Below, piece after piece: positions 8,274 through 17,673 of a DNA stretch of 64,000 bases (positions within the stretch are counted from its first letter, which is position 1; each line of letters begins with the position of its first letter). The notes beneath the pieces were generated by a model. That model saw nothing but the letters and a program-made list of their open reading frames with translations, searched no databases and was not told the origin of the DNA. Source of the stretch: Streptomyces longhuiensis (GTDB taxonomy: Bacteria; Actinomycetota; Actinomycetes; Streptomycetales; Streptomycetaceae); contig NZ_CP085173.1 of assembly GCF_020616555.1 (NCBI RefSeq), positions 8,324,001 to 8,388,000 on the forward strand, read 5' to 3'. A program made the position numbers and the translations under genes.

Positions 8274-9695
8274 CTACGAGCCGGTGCGCGGCCCCTGGTG
8301 GTTCTCGGGCCACTTCTCGAACCACCGCTGATCCGCTTCGAGTTGGGCCGCGAGCGAGATGAGCCGCGGCTCGCTGTTCGCCGGGCCGAGCAGTTGCGCG
8401 CCGACGGGCAGCCCGTCGCCCGTGAAGCCCGCGGGTACGTTCACGCCGGGCCAGCCGAGGACGTTCCACGGCCACGCGTACGGGCACGCCGCGATCATCG
8501 CCCGGTCGGTGCGCCAGCCGTTGAGTGACGCCATCGCGCCGACGCGGGGCGGGGGCGTGGCCGTCGTCGGCGCGAGGACCACGTCGTACGTGTCGAAGAC
8601 CGCGCCGACCCGGCGCTGGAGCGAGGCCTCCGCGCGCCGGGCGAGCCGCAGCGGAGCACCGCCGAGGACCCGCCCCATGCGGGCGGACTCCCGGGTCCGC
8701 GCGTCGAGCAGCGCGGGGTCGGGAACGTCGCGCAGGTGGTCCGCGACGCCCGCCGTGGCGCGTGGCACGAACGCGAGGCCGATCTGCCCGTAGCGCGGGT
8801 CGGCCTCCTCCACGTCGTGCCCGAGCGCGGCGAGCCGCTCCGCCAGCGCGACGACCCGGGCCCGCACAACGGGGTCCAGGCGCTTGGGAGTTGCGGTGAA
8901 CGGCATGCGCAGGGAGAGCGCGACGCGCAGCTTGCCCGGCTCGTCGTGTGCCGCCTGCGCCGCCGCGATCCGCGGCGGACGGTGCAGGTCGCCGTCGTGC
9001 GAACCGCTCGCCGCGTCCAGGAGCAGCGCAGCGTCCTCGACGGTCCTGCCGAGCGTGCCGTTCACGGTGATCCCGTGGAAGGACTCCGCCCAGGGCCACG
9101 TGGAGATCCGGCCGCGCTGCGGCTTGATGCCGACGAGGTGCGTCCACGCGGCGGGGATACGGACACTGCCCGCCCCGTCCGAGCCGAGCGCGGCCGGCAC
9201 GATCCCCGCGGCGACGGCCGCCGCCGAGCCGCCCGACGAACCGCCGGGCGTGTGCCCGCGATTCCACGGGTTGCGGGTGTCGCCGAACGCGGGCCCCTCG
9301 GTGAACGGCCACTGCCCCAGCTCGCACGTGTTCGTCTTGCCGACGACGATCGCGCCCGCCGCCCGCAGACGGCGTACGGCCTCCGCGTCCTCGGTCTTCG
9401 GCGGGAAGTCGCCGGGGCAGCCGAACGCGGTCGGCTCGCCCGCCACGTCCATGTCGTCCTTCACGGCCAGCGGCACCCCGAGCAGCGGCCGGTGTCCGCC
9501 CGCCGCGCGTTCGCGGTCCGCGGCGTCCGCCTCGGCGAGGGCGGCCTCCCCGCGGACCGTGCGGAACGCGTTCAGGACAGGCTGCGTCGCCTCGATGCGT
9601 TTCAGGGCCTCCTCGACGAGGAGACGCGACGACACGTCCCCGTCGGCGAGCGCGCGGGCGGTCGCGGCGAGCCCGGCGGCACGGTCGGACGCCAT
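8274..9695 (-). CDS. Amidase signature family hydrolase
   Basis: The 473-residue cytoplasmic enzyme shows the amidase-signature triad: Lys79 (LAVKDD), cis-Ser153 in GGSSGGSAAAV and nucleophile Ser177 in GSDGAGSVRIPA. It would hydrolyse a carboxamide; the substrate is not evident (not GatA, which sits with gatB/C). The ATG at 9695 is chosen because GAGGAGG lies 8 bases upstream. It diverges from the LacI regulator gene at 9842, and a TCGA-N4-TCGA palindrome lies in the shared spacer, so that regulator may control it. Gene converges with the GH18 gene. Confidence 0.88.
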   Translation of the reverse strand: MASDRAAGLAATARALADGDVSSRLLVEEALKRIEATQPVLNAFRTVRGEAALAEADAADRERAAGGHRPLLGVPLAVKDDMDVAGEPTAFGCPGDFPPKTEDAEAVRRLRAAGAIVVGKTNTCELGQWPFTEGPAFGDTRNPWNRGHTPGGSSGGSAAAVAAGIVPAALGSDGAGSVRIPAAWTHLVGIKPQRGRISTWPWAESFHGITVNGTLGRTVEDAALLLDAASGSHDGDLHRPPRIAAAQAAHDEPGKLRVALSLRMPFTATPKRLDPVVRARVVALAERLAALGHDVEEADPRYGQIGLAFVPRATAGVADHLRDVPDPALLDARTRESARMGRVLGGAPLRLARRAEASLQRRVGAVFDTYDVVLAPTTATPPPRVGAMASLNGWRTDRAMIAACPYAWPWNVLGWPGVNVPAGFTGDGLPVGAQLLGPANSEPRLISLAAQLEADQRWFEKWPENHQGPRTGS

Positions 9696-9735
9696 GCGGA
9701 CACCTCCTCGTACAGGACTCCGGAGCTCTGGAGCC

Positions 9736-9747
9736 TCGAAACGTCGA
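9736..9747. promoter_or_regulatory. Candidate LacI-type operator
   Basis: The palindrome TCGAAACGTCGA (TCGA arms around AACG) lies between the divergent amidase and LacI-regulator genes. LacI-family operators commonly have a central CG and A/T-flanked GA/TC arms, which this resembles. It sits 41 bases upstream of the amidase start and 95 upstream of the regulator start, a fitting place for control of both. Prediction by eye only. Confidence 0.4.
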
Positions 9748-9841
9748 ACGGATGAGTGCACGCACGCTAGCGGGCGCGGACCCCAACCGGTATGCCCGGC
9801 CGGGAACACGGCCGTACCCGTCTGGAAGGATGCGGTGCGTC

Positions 9842-10885
9842 ATGGTGCAGATACCGAAGCCGCAGTCCGCCCGCACATCACGGGAGTCCGCCGCGCCGAG
9901 CCCGGCGCCGACGAGCGCCGACGTCGCCCGCCTCGCCGGGGTCTCGCGCGCCACCGTCAGCTACGTCCTGAACAACACCAGCGCCGTCAGAATCAGCGAA
10001 CCCACCCGCCGCCGCGTCCACGAGGCCGCGAAGGAACTCGGCTACGTGCCGCACGCGGCGGCCCGCAGCCTGCGCGCCGGACACACCCGCATCGTCCTGA
10101 TGCCCTCCCCGAGCGTTCCCGCCGGACCGCTCTACAACGCGTTCTTCAACGACCTCCAGTGGGCGCTGAGCCGACTCGACTACACGGTCGTTCAGTACGG
10201 CAGCGTGAGTCTGCGTGGCGACGACGCGGCGCGCGCCTGGGCCGAGCTGCGCCCGGTCGCCGTCCTCACACCCCCTGACCTGAGCACCGAGGGCGTCGAG
10301 GTGCTCCGCCGCTCCGGCGCCAGGGCTGTCATCACGCTCGGCCCGGAGCGCGCCGAGGGCGCCCACGCGCTGCTCATGGACCACCGTGAGGTCGGCCGGA
10401 GCGCGGGCACCCACCTCGTCGAACGTGGCCGGCGCCGCATCGGCGTCGTGCTGCCGACGGAGCCGGGCCTCGACCACTTCGCGCGCCCTCGCCTCGACGG
10501 CGTACGGGACGCGGTCCTCGGCACCGGCGCCGAGGTCTTCGAGCTGCCTCTCCCGTACGACGAGGAGTCGGCCGGGCAACTGGTGCCGAACATACGTGAG
10601 TTGGGGCTCGACGCCGTGTTCGCGTACAACGACGAGTACGCGATGCTCCTGATGCGGGCGCTCCAGGACGCGGGGGTCGGCATCCCGGAGGAGACCGCGG
10701 TCATCGGGGCCGACGACCTGATGCTCGGGCGGCTGCTGCGGCCCCGGCTGAGCACGGTCCGTATCGAGCTGCCGTCCGGGCAGGAGCTCGCCGCGCTCGT
10801 CGACCGCCTGGTACGTGACCAGGGCGCCGTGACCGAGTCGCACGACATGCTCCGCGCCCGCGTTGTGGCCCGGGAGTCGACCTGA
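9842..10885 (+). CDS. LacI-family transcriptional regulator
   Basis: The 347-residue protein has an N-terminal LacI helix-turn-helix (TSADVARLAGVSRATVSYVLNN) and hinge (AARSLRAG), then a periplasmic-binding-like ligand domain ending with VIGADDLMLGRLLRPRLSTVRI. The ATG at 9842 is preceded by GGAAGG at a distance of 12 bases; the in-frame ATG at 9830 has no spacing for a ribosome site. The ligand is unknown. It is divergent from the amidase and just upstream of an aldehyde dehydrogenase gene, so amide or aromatic-type substrates are conceivable, but nothing in the protein fixes this. Confidence 0.9.
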   Translation: MVQIPKPQSARTSRESAAPSPAPTSADVARLAGVSRATVSYVLNNTSAVRISEPTRRRVHEAAKELGYVPHAAARSLRAGHTRIVLMPSPSVPAGPLYNAFFNDLQWALSRLDYTVVQYGSVSLRGDDAARAWAELRPVAVLTPPDLSTEGVEVLRRSGARAVITLGPERAEGAHALLMDHREVGRSAGTHLVERGRRRIGVVLPTEPGLDHFARPRLDGVRDAVLGTGAEVFELPLPYDEESAGQLVPNIRELGLDAVFAYNDEYAMLLMRALQDAGVGIPEETAVIGADDLMLGRLLRPRLSTVRIELPSGQELAALVDRLVRDQGAVTESHDMLRARVVAREST

Positions 10886-10914
10886 CGGCCGGGGTCGCGA
10901 GCGGCCCACGCGAC

Positions 10915-10939
10915 TAGGATGTTGCATGCTCAACAACAT
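10915..10939 (+). promoter_or_regulatory. -10 element followed by inverted repeat upstream of aldehyde dehydrogenase
   Basis: TAGGAT (10915-10920) is a good streptomycete -10 hexamer. It runs straight into an inverted repeat, ATGTTG (10919-10924) and CAACAT (10934-10939), which also contains a tighter TGTTG-N6-CAACA pair. A protein bound there would cover the transcription start. It lies 60 bases upstream of the aldehyde dehydrogenase ATG. No convincing -35 was found at the normal distance. Confidence 0.4.
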
Positions 10940-10998
10940 GGGTCGGCGCATCGCCCCGCGCGCCGCCCCGGAGATCAGTGACCGATCGGAGATCCGGC

Positions 10999-12435
10999 AT
11001 GTCCCTGCTCGACCCGAAGACCTGGCAGGCCCGCCCGCTGTCGGGCGATGAGCACGCGGTCACGGAGCCCGCCACGGGTGAGCGCCTCGCCACCGTCACG
11101 CTCGCCTCCCCGGACGACGTCCGCGCCGCGGCGAGGGCCGGCGCCGCGGCCCAGGGCGACTGGGCCCGGCAGCCCCACTTCGCGCGCGCCGCCGTCCTGC
11201 GCCGCGCGGGCGACCTGTTCACCGAGCACGCCGACGAACTGCGCGCCTGGCTCGTGCGCGAGTCGGGATCCATCCCGGGCAAGGCCGACTTCGAGCTGCA
11301 CGTCGCCGCCCAGGAGTGCTACGAGGCCGCCGCCCTGGCCTCCCGGCCCACCGGCCAGGTCCTGCCCAGCGAGGCGCCCCGCCTTTCCTACACGCGCCGC
11401 GTCCCGGCCGGTGTCGTCGGCGTCATCGCCCCGTTCAACGCCCCGCTCATCCTCTCCATCCGCTCCGTCGCCCCGGCCCTCGCGCTCGGCAACGCCGTCG
11501 TCCTCAAGCCGGACCCGCGCACGGCGGTCTGCGGCGGGCTCGCCCTGGCGGCCGTCCTCGCCGCCGCGGGCCTGCCGGAGGACGTCCTCCACGTGCTGCC
11601 CGGCGGGGCGGACGCCGGCCAGGCGCTCGTCGCCGACCCGGACATTCCCGTCATCTCCTTCACCGGTTCCACCGGCGCGGGCCGGGCCGTCGGCGAGGCC
11701 GCGGGGCGCCACCTCAAGCGGGCGCACCTGGAACTCGGCGGCAACTCCGCCCTGATCGTCCTGGCGGACGCGGACCTCGACGCCGTCATCTCCACCGCGG
11801 CCTGGGGCTCCTTCTTCCACCAGGGCCAGATCTGTATGACGACCGGCCGCCACCTCGTCCACGCCTCGCTCTACGAGGAGTACGTCGAACGGCTCGCCGC
11901 GAAGGCCGAGTCCCTCGCCGTCGGTGACCCGCACCGCGACCAGGTCCACCTCGGCCCCGTCATCGACGCGGCCCAACTCGCCAAGATCCACGGCCTGGTG
12001 GAGGCCAGCACCGCCGCGGGGGCCAAGCTGGCCGCGGGCGGCACGCACCGCGACCTCTTCTACCGGCCGACGGTCCTCGCGGGCGTCGACGACAGCACCC
12101 CCGCGTACGCCGAGGAGGTCTTCGGCCCCGTCGCACCCGTGCGGTCCTTCACCGACACCGACGAGGCGGCCGCGCTGGCCGCCGCGAGCCCGTACGGCCT
12201 CTCCCTCGGCATCGTCACCCGCGACCCGGCGCGCGGCCTCGACCTCGCCGAGCGCATCCCCACCGGCATCGTCCACATCAACGACCAGACGGTGAACGAC
12301 GAGGCGGTCGCCCCGTTCGGCGGGGTCGCGGCGTCCGGCACGGGCGCCCGCTTCGGCGGCGAGGCGAACATCGAGGCATTCACCGAGACCCGGTGGACGA
12401 CGGTGCGCGGCGACGTGGCGGGCTACCCGTTCTGA
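10999..12435 (+). CDS. NAD(P)-dependent aldehyde dehydrogenase (benzaldehyde/vanillin dehydrogenase type)
   Basis: A 478-residue soluble enzyme with all aldehyde-dehydrogenase landmarks: Asn147 in the APFNAP motif, FTGSTGAG at the coenzyme site (residues 221-228), general base Glu245 in LELGGN and nucleophile Cys279 in GQICMTTGR. It would oxidise an aldehyde to the acid. The GQICMTTGR and IHINDQTVNDE-like region (here VHINDQTVNDE) resembles benzaldehyde and vanillin dehydrogenases, which is my preferred subgroup, not proven. The ATG at 10999 has GGAG 9 bases upstream. It is followed by a strong terminator. Confidence 0.85.
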   Translation: MSLLDPKTWQARPLSGDEHAVTEPATGERLATVTLASPDDVRAAARAGAAAQGDWARQPHFARAAVLRRAGDLFTEHADELRAWLVRESGSIPGKADFELHVAAQECYEAAALASRPTGQVLPSEAPRLSYTRRVPAGVVGVIAPFNAPLILSIRSVAPALALGNAVVLKPDPRTAVCGGLALAAVLAAAGLPEDVLHVLPGGADAGQALVADPDIPVISFTGSTGAGRAVGEAAGRHLKRAHLELGGNSALIVLADADLDAVISTAAWGSFFHQGQICMTTGRHLVHASLYEEYVERLAAKAESLAVGDPHRDQVHLGPVIDAAQLAKIHGLVEASTAAGAKLAAGGTHRDLFYRPTVLAGVDDSTPAYAEEVFGPVAPVRSFTDTDEAAALAAASPYGLSLGIVTRDPARGLDLAERIPTGIVHINDQTVNDEAVAPFGGVAASGTGARFGGEANIEAFTETRWTTVRGDVAGYPF

Positions 12436-12504
12436 CCCCGCGCACGCGCCCCGTTCCGGCCCTGCGCACACGACTCGTTCCGAGCCCCCGCACGCGAGCG
12501 TGAA

Positions 12505-12547
12505 ACGGCCGCCGGGCCCGTACGGAGAGTACGGGCCCGGCGGCCGT
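12505..12547. terminator. Bidirectional hairpin terminator
   Basis: An 18-bp perfect stem (12505-12522 pairing with 12530-12547) with a 7-base loop, very GC-rich, without a long T-run, which is usual in Streptomyces. It sits between the convergent aldehyde dehydrogenase and thioredoxin genes and can serve both. Confidence 0.85.
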
Positions 12548-12564
12548 CGGTATGGGGGGTGGCG

Positions 12565-12969
12565 TCAGGCCTGCTCGCCGCCCGCGCCGTCCTCGCCGGC
12601 CTTGGCCTGCTGCTCGGCGATCGACTTGCGCACCTCGTCCATGTCCAGCTTCCTGGCCTGGCCGATCACGTCGTCCAGGGCCTCCTGCGGGAGCGCCCCG
12701 GGCTGGGCGAACACGGCGACCTGGTCACGGACGATCATCAGCGTCGGGATCGACTGGATACCGAACGCCGACGCGAGCTCCGGCTGGGCCTCCGTGTCGA
12801 TCTTCCCGAAGAGCAGGTCCGGGTTGGCTTCCGCGGCCTTCTCGTAGACGGGCGCGAACTGCTTGCACGGCCCGCACCACGACGCCCAGAAATCGATCAG
12901 CACGAACCCGTTGTCCGTGACCGTCTGGTCGAAGTTCTCCTTGGTGAGCTCCACGGTGGTGCTGCTCAT
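12565..12969 (-). CDS. trxA: Thioredoxin
   Basis: The protein has 134 residues with the thioredoxin fold and active site WCGPC (Cys32, Cys35) in FWASWCGPCK, and the cis-proline loop SIPTLMI. It reduces protein disulfides in the cytoplasm with electrons from thioredoxin reductase. It is about 25 residues longer than the classical form, the extra being an acidic, Gln/Ala/Gly-rich tail. The ATG at 12969 is preceded by AGGAAGAGG. The nearby disulfide oxidoreductase at 13097 is divergent from it and is not a classical thioredoxin reductase. Confidence 0.95.
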   Translation of the reverse strand: MSSTTVELTKENFDQTVTDNGFVLIDFWASWCGPCKQFAPVYEKAAEANPDLLFGKIDTEAQPELASAFGIQSIPTLMIVRDQVAVFAQPGALPQEALDDVIGQARKLDMDEVRKSIAEQQAKAGEDGAGGEQA

Positions 12970-13096
12970 GATGTGCCCTCTTCCTGCTTCCTGGTTGCGG
13001 TGCTGAAGCCGCTGTTCACAACGGTCCCGGTAACGGACGTATTCCGCGCGCGTACCCGTGTGGCCCCGGCGCACACCTGCGACCACACTGGGGCCC

Positions 13097-14521
13097 ATGA
13101 CGGATGAGAACACATACGACGTGGTGGTCCTGGGCGCCGGGCCGGTCGGGGAGAACGTCGCGGACCGGGCACGCGCGGCGGGCCTCAGTACCGCGGTGGT
13201 GGAGAGCGAACTGGTCGGGGGCGAGTGCTCCTACTGGGCGTGCATGCCCAGCAAGGCCCTGCTGCGCCCGGTCATCGCCCGGGCCGACGCGAGGCGCCTG
13301 CCGGGCCTGCGCGAGGCCGTGCAGGGCCCTCTGGACGCGCCCGCCGTCCTCGCTCGCCGTGATGAGTACACCTCACATTGGAAGGACGACGGCCAGGTGA
13401 GCTGGCTGGAGGCCATCGGCGCCGACCTCTACCGAGGGCAGGGCCGCCTCGCGGGCCCCCGCCGGGTCACCGTCACCGGGCCCGACGGCACCGAGCACGT
13501 CCTCACGGCCCGCCACGCCGTCGCGGTCTGCACGGGGACGCGCGCCGCGCTCCCCGACCTCCCCGGTCTGGCCGACGTCGAGCCGTGGACGAGCCGCGAG
13601 GCCACCAGCGCGCAGAAGGTGCCGGGCCGCCTCGTCGTCGTGGGCGGCGGAGTCGTCGCCGCGGAGATGGCCACGGCCTGGCAGGCCCTCGGCTCGCAGG
13701 TCACCATGCTCGTACGGGGATCGGGGCTGCTGCCCCGGATGGAGCCCTTCGCCGGTGAGCTGGTCATGCAGGCCCTCGTCGAGGCGGGCGCGGACGTGCG
13801 GACCGGCGTCTCCGTCAAGGGGGTCACCCGGGAGGGCGGCACCGTGGTCACCACCCTGGACGACGGCTCGACCCTGGAGTCCGACGAGATCCTCTTCGCC
13901 ACGGGCCGCGCGCCCCGCACGGACGACATCGGCCTGGAGAGCGTCGGCCTCGAACCCGGCTCGTGGCTCCCCGTCGACGACAGCCTCCGCGTCGAGGGCA
14001 GCACCTGGCTGTACGCGGTCGGGGACGTGAACCATCGCGCGCTCCTCACCCACCAGGGCAAGTACCAGGCACGTATCGCGGGCGCGGCGATCGCCGCCCG
14101 AGCCCAGGGCGTCCCGCTCCTGGAGACGGACCGCTGGGGCGCCCACGCGGCGACCGCCGACCACTCCGCCGTCCCGCAGGTCGTCTTCACCGACCCCGAG
14201 GCGGGCTCGGCGGGACTGACCCTCGCGGAGGCCGAGGCGGCGGGCCACCGCGTCCGCGCCGTCGACTACGACATCGCCTCGGTGGCGGGCGCCGGCCTGT
14301 ACGGCGACGGCTACCGCGGCCGCGCCCGCATGATCGTGGACCTCGACCGCGAGATCCTGCTCGGCGTCACCTTCGTCGGTCCGGGCGTCGGCGAACTCGT
14401 CCACTCGGCGACGGTCGCCGTCGCGGGCGAGGTCCCGATCGACCGCCTGTGGCACGTGGTCCCGTCCTATCCGACGGTGAGCGAGGTGTGGCTGAGGCTG
14501 CTGGAGACGTACCGTGGCTGA
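13097..14521 (+). CDS. FAD-dependent pyridine nucleotide-disulfide oxidoreductase, atypical
   Basis: A 474-residue flavoenzyme with an FAD-binding VVVLGAGPVGENVA, redox-active disulfide Cys44-x4-Cys49 (GGECSYWACMPSKALL), a second dinucleotide site LVVVGGGVVAAEMA and a C-terminal dimerisation domain. It belongs to the dihydrolipoamide dehydrogenase/mercuric reductase superfamily. In the C-terminal HxxxxE active-site motif the usual His is replaced by Tyr458 (PSYPTVSE, Glu463 kept), so it is unlikely to be a normal lipoamide dehydrogenase; the ECSYWACMPSK variant is an actinobacterial subgroup of unknown substrate. No 2-oxoacid dehydrogenase genes are near. Confidence 0.85.
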   Translation: MTDENTYDVVVLGAGPVGENVADRARAAGLSTAVVESELVGGECSYWACMPSKALLRPVIARADARRLPGLREAVQGPLDAPAVLARRDEYTSHWKDDGQVSWLEAIGADLYRGQGRLAGPRRVTVTGPDGTEHVLTARHAVAVCTGTRAALPDLPGLADVEPWTSREATSAQKVPGRLVVVGGGVVAAEMATAWQALGSQVTMLVRGSGLLPRMEPFAGELVMQALVEAGADVRTGVSVKGVTREGGTVVTTLDDGSTLESDEILFATGRAPRTDDIGLESVGLEPGSWLPVDDSLRVEGSTWLYAVGDVNHRALLTHQGKYQARIAGAAIAARAQGVPLLETDRWGAHAATADHSAVPQVVFTDPEAGSAGLTLAEAEAAGHRVRAVDYDIASVAGAGLYGDGYRGRARMIVDLDREILLGVTFVGPGVGELVHSATVAVAGEVPIDRLWHVVPSYPTVSEVWLRLLETYRG

Positions 14522-14542
14522 GGGAAGTCCCTCCGCGCGTGG

Positions 14543-14579
14543 CTGTCCGGGCGAGTCACGATGCCCCCCGCCCGGACAG
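14543..14579. terminator. Hairpin terminator between convergent genes
   Basis: An 11-bp perfect stem, CTGTCCGGGCG (14543-14553) pairing with CGCCCGGACAG (14569-14579), around a 15-base loop. It lies between the stop of the flavoenzyme gene and the stop of metE, which converge here. Confidence 0.7.
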
Positions 14580-14592
14580 TCTCACCCCTGGG

Positions 14593-16911
14593 TCAGGACG
14601 CGGAGAGTTCCCCGCGGACCGTACGGGCCGCCGCGACCAGGTTCTCCAGGGAGGCGCGGGTCTCGGGCCAGCCACGGGTCTTCAGCCCGCAGTCGGGGTT
14701 GACCCACAGCCGCTCGGCGGGGATCGCCTCAAGTCCCTTGCGCAGCAGGGCCGCCGCCTCGCCGGCACCGGGCACGCGCGGCGAGTGGATGTCGTACACG
14801 CCGGGTCCGGCCTCGCGCGGGTAGCCGTGGGCGGCCAGTTCGCGGGCGACCTGCATGTGCGACCGGGCCGCCTCCAGGCTGATCACGTCGGCGTCGAGCT
14901 CGTCGATGGCCTGCACGATGTCCCCGAACTCGGCGTAGCACATGTGGGTGTGGACCTGGGTGTCCGGCCGGACACCGCTCGTCGTGAGCCGGAACGCCTC
15001 CGTCGCCCATGTGAGATAGGCGGCGTGGTCGGCGGCGCGCAGCGGGAGGGTCTCGCGCAGGGCGGGCTCGTCCACCTGGATCACCGAAGTCCCGGCAGCC
15101 TCGAGGTCGTTCACCTCGTCCCGCAGGGCGAGCGCGACCTGGCGCGCGGTGTCGGCGAGCGGCTGGTCGTCGCGCACGAAGGACCACGCGAGCATGGTGA
15201 CGGGGCCGGTGAGCATGCCCTTGACCGGGCGGCCCGTGAGCGACTGGGCGTACGTCGTCCAGCGCACCGTCATCGGCTCGGGGCGCGAGATGTCACCGGC
15301 GAGGATCGGCGGACGGACACAACGGGTGCCGTAGGACTGCACCCAGCCGTGCCGTGTGGCCAGATAGCCGGTGAGCTGCTCGGCGAAGTACTGCACCATG
15401 TCGTTGCGCTCGGGTTCACCGTGCACCAGGACGTCGATGCCGGCCTTCTCCTGGAAGGCGATCACCTCCTGGATCTCGGCCCTGACGCGCTCCTCGTAGG
15501 CGGCGGCGTCGATCCGTCCGGCCCGCAGGCCCGCCCGTGCGGCGCGCAGCTCCGCCGTCTGCGGGAACGACCCGATGGTCGTCGTCGGCAGGATCGGGAG
15601 GCCGAGGCTGCCCCGCTGGGCCGCCGCCCGTTCCGCGTACGGCTGCGCGCGGCGGGCGTCCGCCGCCGTGACCGACGCGGTGCGGGCGCGGACGGCCGGG
15701 TCGCGGGTGAGGGCGGAAGTGGCCCGGGAGGCCAGGTCGGCGCGGTTGGCGGCGAGTTGGGCCGAGATCGTGTCGGTGCCCTGCGTCAGACCGCGTGCGA
15801 GGGTGGCGATCTCGGCGGTTTTCTGGCGGGCGAAGGCGAGCCAGCGCAGGATCTGCGGCTCGATGTCGCGTTCGAGAGCCGTGTCGACGGGCACGTGCAG
15901 CAGCGAGCAGGAGGCCGCCACGTCGACGCGGTCGGCCAGGCCGAGCAGGGTGCCGAGCGTGGCCAGCGACTTCTCCAGGTCGTCGACCCAGATGTTGCGG
16001 CCGTTGACGACCCCCGCGACCAGGCGCTTGCCGGGCAGTCCGCCGACGGCGGCAAGGGCGTCCAGGTTGGCGGCGGCCCTCTCGGTGAAGTCGAGGGCGA
16101 GTCCCTCGACCGGCGCCCCGGCCAGGACGGGCAAGGCGTCGCCGAGCCGGTCGAAGTACGAGGCCATCAGCATCTTGGGCCGGTCGGTGAGGGCGCCGAG
16201 GTCGCGGTAGGCGCGCCTGGCGGCGTTCAGTTCGGCCGGCGTGCGGTCCTGGACGAGGGCGGGTTCGTCCAGCTGCACCCACTCCGCGCCCGCCTCGCGC
16301 AGGTCGGCGAGGACTTCGGCGTAGACCGGCAGCAGCCGGTCGAGCAGGGTCAGCGGCTCGAAGTCGGCGGCCACCCCGGGCGCGGGCTTGGCCAGCAGCA
16401 GATAGGTGACCGGGCCGACGAGCACGGGCCGGGCCGAAAAGCCCAGGGCGAGCGCTTCCTTGAGCTCGCCGACCTGCTTGGTGGAGTCGGCCGTGAACAC
16501 CGTCCCTGGGCCCAACTCCGGCACCAGATAGTGGTAGTTGGTGTCGAACCACTTCGTCATCTCCAGCGGCGCCACGTCCTGCGTGCCGCGCGCCATGGCG
16601 AAGTAGCCGTCCAGCGCGTCGGCCTCCACGGCGAAGCGGTGCCGCTCGGAGATCGCGCCGACCATGACGGTGGCGTCCAGGACGTGGTCGTAGAACGAGA
16701 AGTCACCGGTGGGGACTTCGTCGATGCCCGCGTCGGCCAGTTCGTGCCAGTTCGCGCGGCGCAGGCCGGCGGCGGTGGCGCGAAGGGCGTCGGCGCCGAC
16801 GCGGCCCTTCCAGTAGCCCTCGATCGCCTTCTTGAGTTCGCGGGCAGGGCCCTGGCGCGGGTAGCCGTACACGGTGGCCCGTGCTGCCGCGGCTGCGGAC
16901 TTGGTGGTCAC
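14593..16911 (-). CDS. metE: Cobalamin-independent methionine synthase MetE
   Basis: MetE transfers a methyl group from methyltetrahydropteroyl-polyglutamate to homocysteine. The 772-residue protein has the full two-barrel length. Zinc ligands are visible as His656 and Cys658 (THMCYAEF), Glu680 (ISLEAARS) and Cys741 ([11 protein letters not shown]). The true start is GTG at 16911 with AAGGAG 6 bases upstream; the same frame stays open far upstream through the leader, which is not coding. A cobalamin riboswitch at 17089-17298 precedes it on the same strand, so it should be shut off when B12 is available and MetH can work. A short hairpin (16916-16931) covers its ribosome-binding site. Confidence 0.97.
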   Translation of the reverse strand: MTTKSAAAAARATVYGYPRQGPARELKKAIEGYWKGRVGADALRATAAGLRRANWHELADAGIDEVPTGDFSFYDHVLDATVMVGAISERHRFAVEADALDGYFAMARGTQDVAPLEMTKWFDTNYHYLVPELGPGTVFTADSTKQVGELKEALALGFSARPVLVGPVTYLLLAKPAPGVAADFEPLTLLDRLLPVYAEVLADLREAGAEWVQLDEPALVQDRTPAELNAARRAYRDLGALTDRPKMLMASYFDRLGDALPVLAGAPVEGLALDFTERAAANLDALAAVGGLPGKRLVAGVVNGRNIWVDDLEKSLATLGTLLGLADRVDVAASCSLLHVPVDTALERDIEPQILRWLAFARQKTAEIATLARGLTQGTDTISAQLAANRADLASRATSALTRDPAVRARTASVTAADARRAQPYAERAAAQRGSLGLPILPTTTIGSFPQTAELRAARAGLRAGRIDAAAYEERVRAEIQEVIAFQEKAGIDVLVHGEPERNDMVQYFAEQLTGYLATRHGWVQSYGTRCVRPPILAGDISRPEPMTVRWTTYAQSLTGRPVKGMLTGPVTMLAWSFVRDDQPLADTARQVALALRDEVNDLEAAGTSVIQVDEPALRETLPLRAADHAAYLTWATEAFRLTTSGVRPDTQVHTHMCYAEFGDIVQAIDELDADVISLEAARSHMQVARELAAHGYPREAGPGVYDIHSPRVPGAGEAAALLRKGLEAIPAERLWVNPDCGLKTRGWPETRASLENLVAAARTVRGELSAS

Positions 16912-17088
16912 GGAGATCTCCTTCGCGAGATGAATCCCTGAGATCCCGGAGACGGGACGAGAGCGCGAAGGGTGACACGGACCGGACGGTGCGGTCGCGT
17001 ACGGCAGGGCACGCGCGCCCGTTCGGTGTGTACGCCGACCCGCCCTCGAGGTCACCGGGATATCCGCGCACGAATGGTTCACGCGCGG

Positions 17089-17298
17089 GCAACGGGCAGG
17101 TCTTCGGACTCGCGGGCACGTCCACCCGATGTCGGGCGGACACCTACTGGCCGTCGCTTCCCAGCCCGATCCATCGGGCCAGTGCGTGTGACGGCGGTCG
17201 TTCCAGCTCACCGCTGCGGGGCAGTCCCGGATTCCCACCGGGTTCCCTCTTACGACGCTCCCGCCTGGCGGGCGGGGCGAACCAGCTGCACCGGTCAC
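17089..17298 (-). ncRNA. Cobalamin riboswitch upstream of metE
   Basis: Read on the minus strand, the leader contains the cobalamin-aptamer core GGGAACCCGGTGGGAATCCG followed by GGACTGCCCCGCAGCGGTGA, and downstream the conserved GAGTCCGAAGACCTGCC. These blocks are in the right order and spacing for the RF00174-type aptamer. It ends about 175 bases before the metE start. There is no U-run terminator between, but the hairpin ATCTC-GCGAAG-GAGAT at 16916-16931 pairs with the ribosome site, which favours control at translation. Binding B12 should turn metE off, as established for streptomycete metE leaders. Confidence 0.92.
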
Positions 17299-17375
17299 CC
17301 TACGCACGCGGGACGGTCCGGCGCGAGCCCGCCCCGCACCGCGGACACCGGGCGAGAAGGGGCCGCCGTCTGAAT

Positions 17376-17592
17376 TCGGGTGCCGTGGTAGCTTTCCAAG
17401 GCCAGTCGAACTCATGCCCGTCTGCCCCGCATTGCGGGAACGTGGACAGGTATGTGTCAGGGAATCCGGTGCGAATCCGGAGCTGACGCGCAGCGGTGAG
17501 GGGGACGGGCGGGGCATCGGCCACTGGACAGCACGCGGTCCGGGAAGGCGTCCTGTCCGCGTGATCCCGAGTCCGAAGACCTGCTGGCAGCC
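17376..17592 (+). ncRNA. Cobalamin riboswitch upstream of the BtuF-like importer genes
   Basis: The plus strand holds a second aptamer: GGGTGCCGTGG at the 5' end, core AGGGAATCCGGTGCGAATCC plus GACGCGCAGCGGTGAG, a GCCACTGGACAG segment and the closing GAGTCCGAAGACCTGCTGGCA. It is head-to-head with the metE riboswitch, their 5' ends only about 80 bases apart, so both promoters share that gap. About 80 bases downstream is the GTG of the binding-protein gene. A CCTCGA-CA-TCGAGG hairpin at 17652-17665 overlaps its ribosome site. Confidence 0.92.
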
Positions 17593-17673
17593 TTCGCGGG
17601 CTCCGGTCGGGGCGGCGGGGGAGACCGTGCGACCGGGCTCCGCGCATGAGCCCTCGACATCGAGGAAGTCCCT

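Noticed and set aside
13963..16941. A 992-codon plus-strand frame
   Set aside because: It is the shadow of the end of the flavoenzyme gene and of metE; its Arg/Gly/Val-rich composition has no domain pattern and metE on the other strand is certain.
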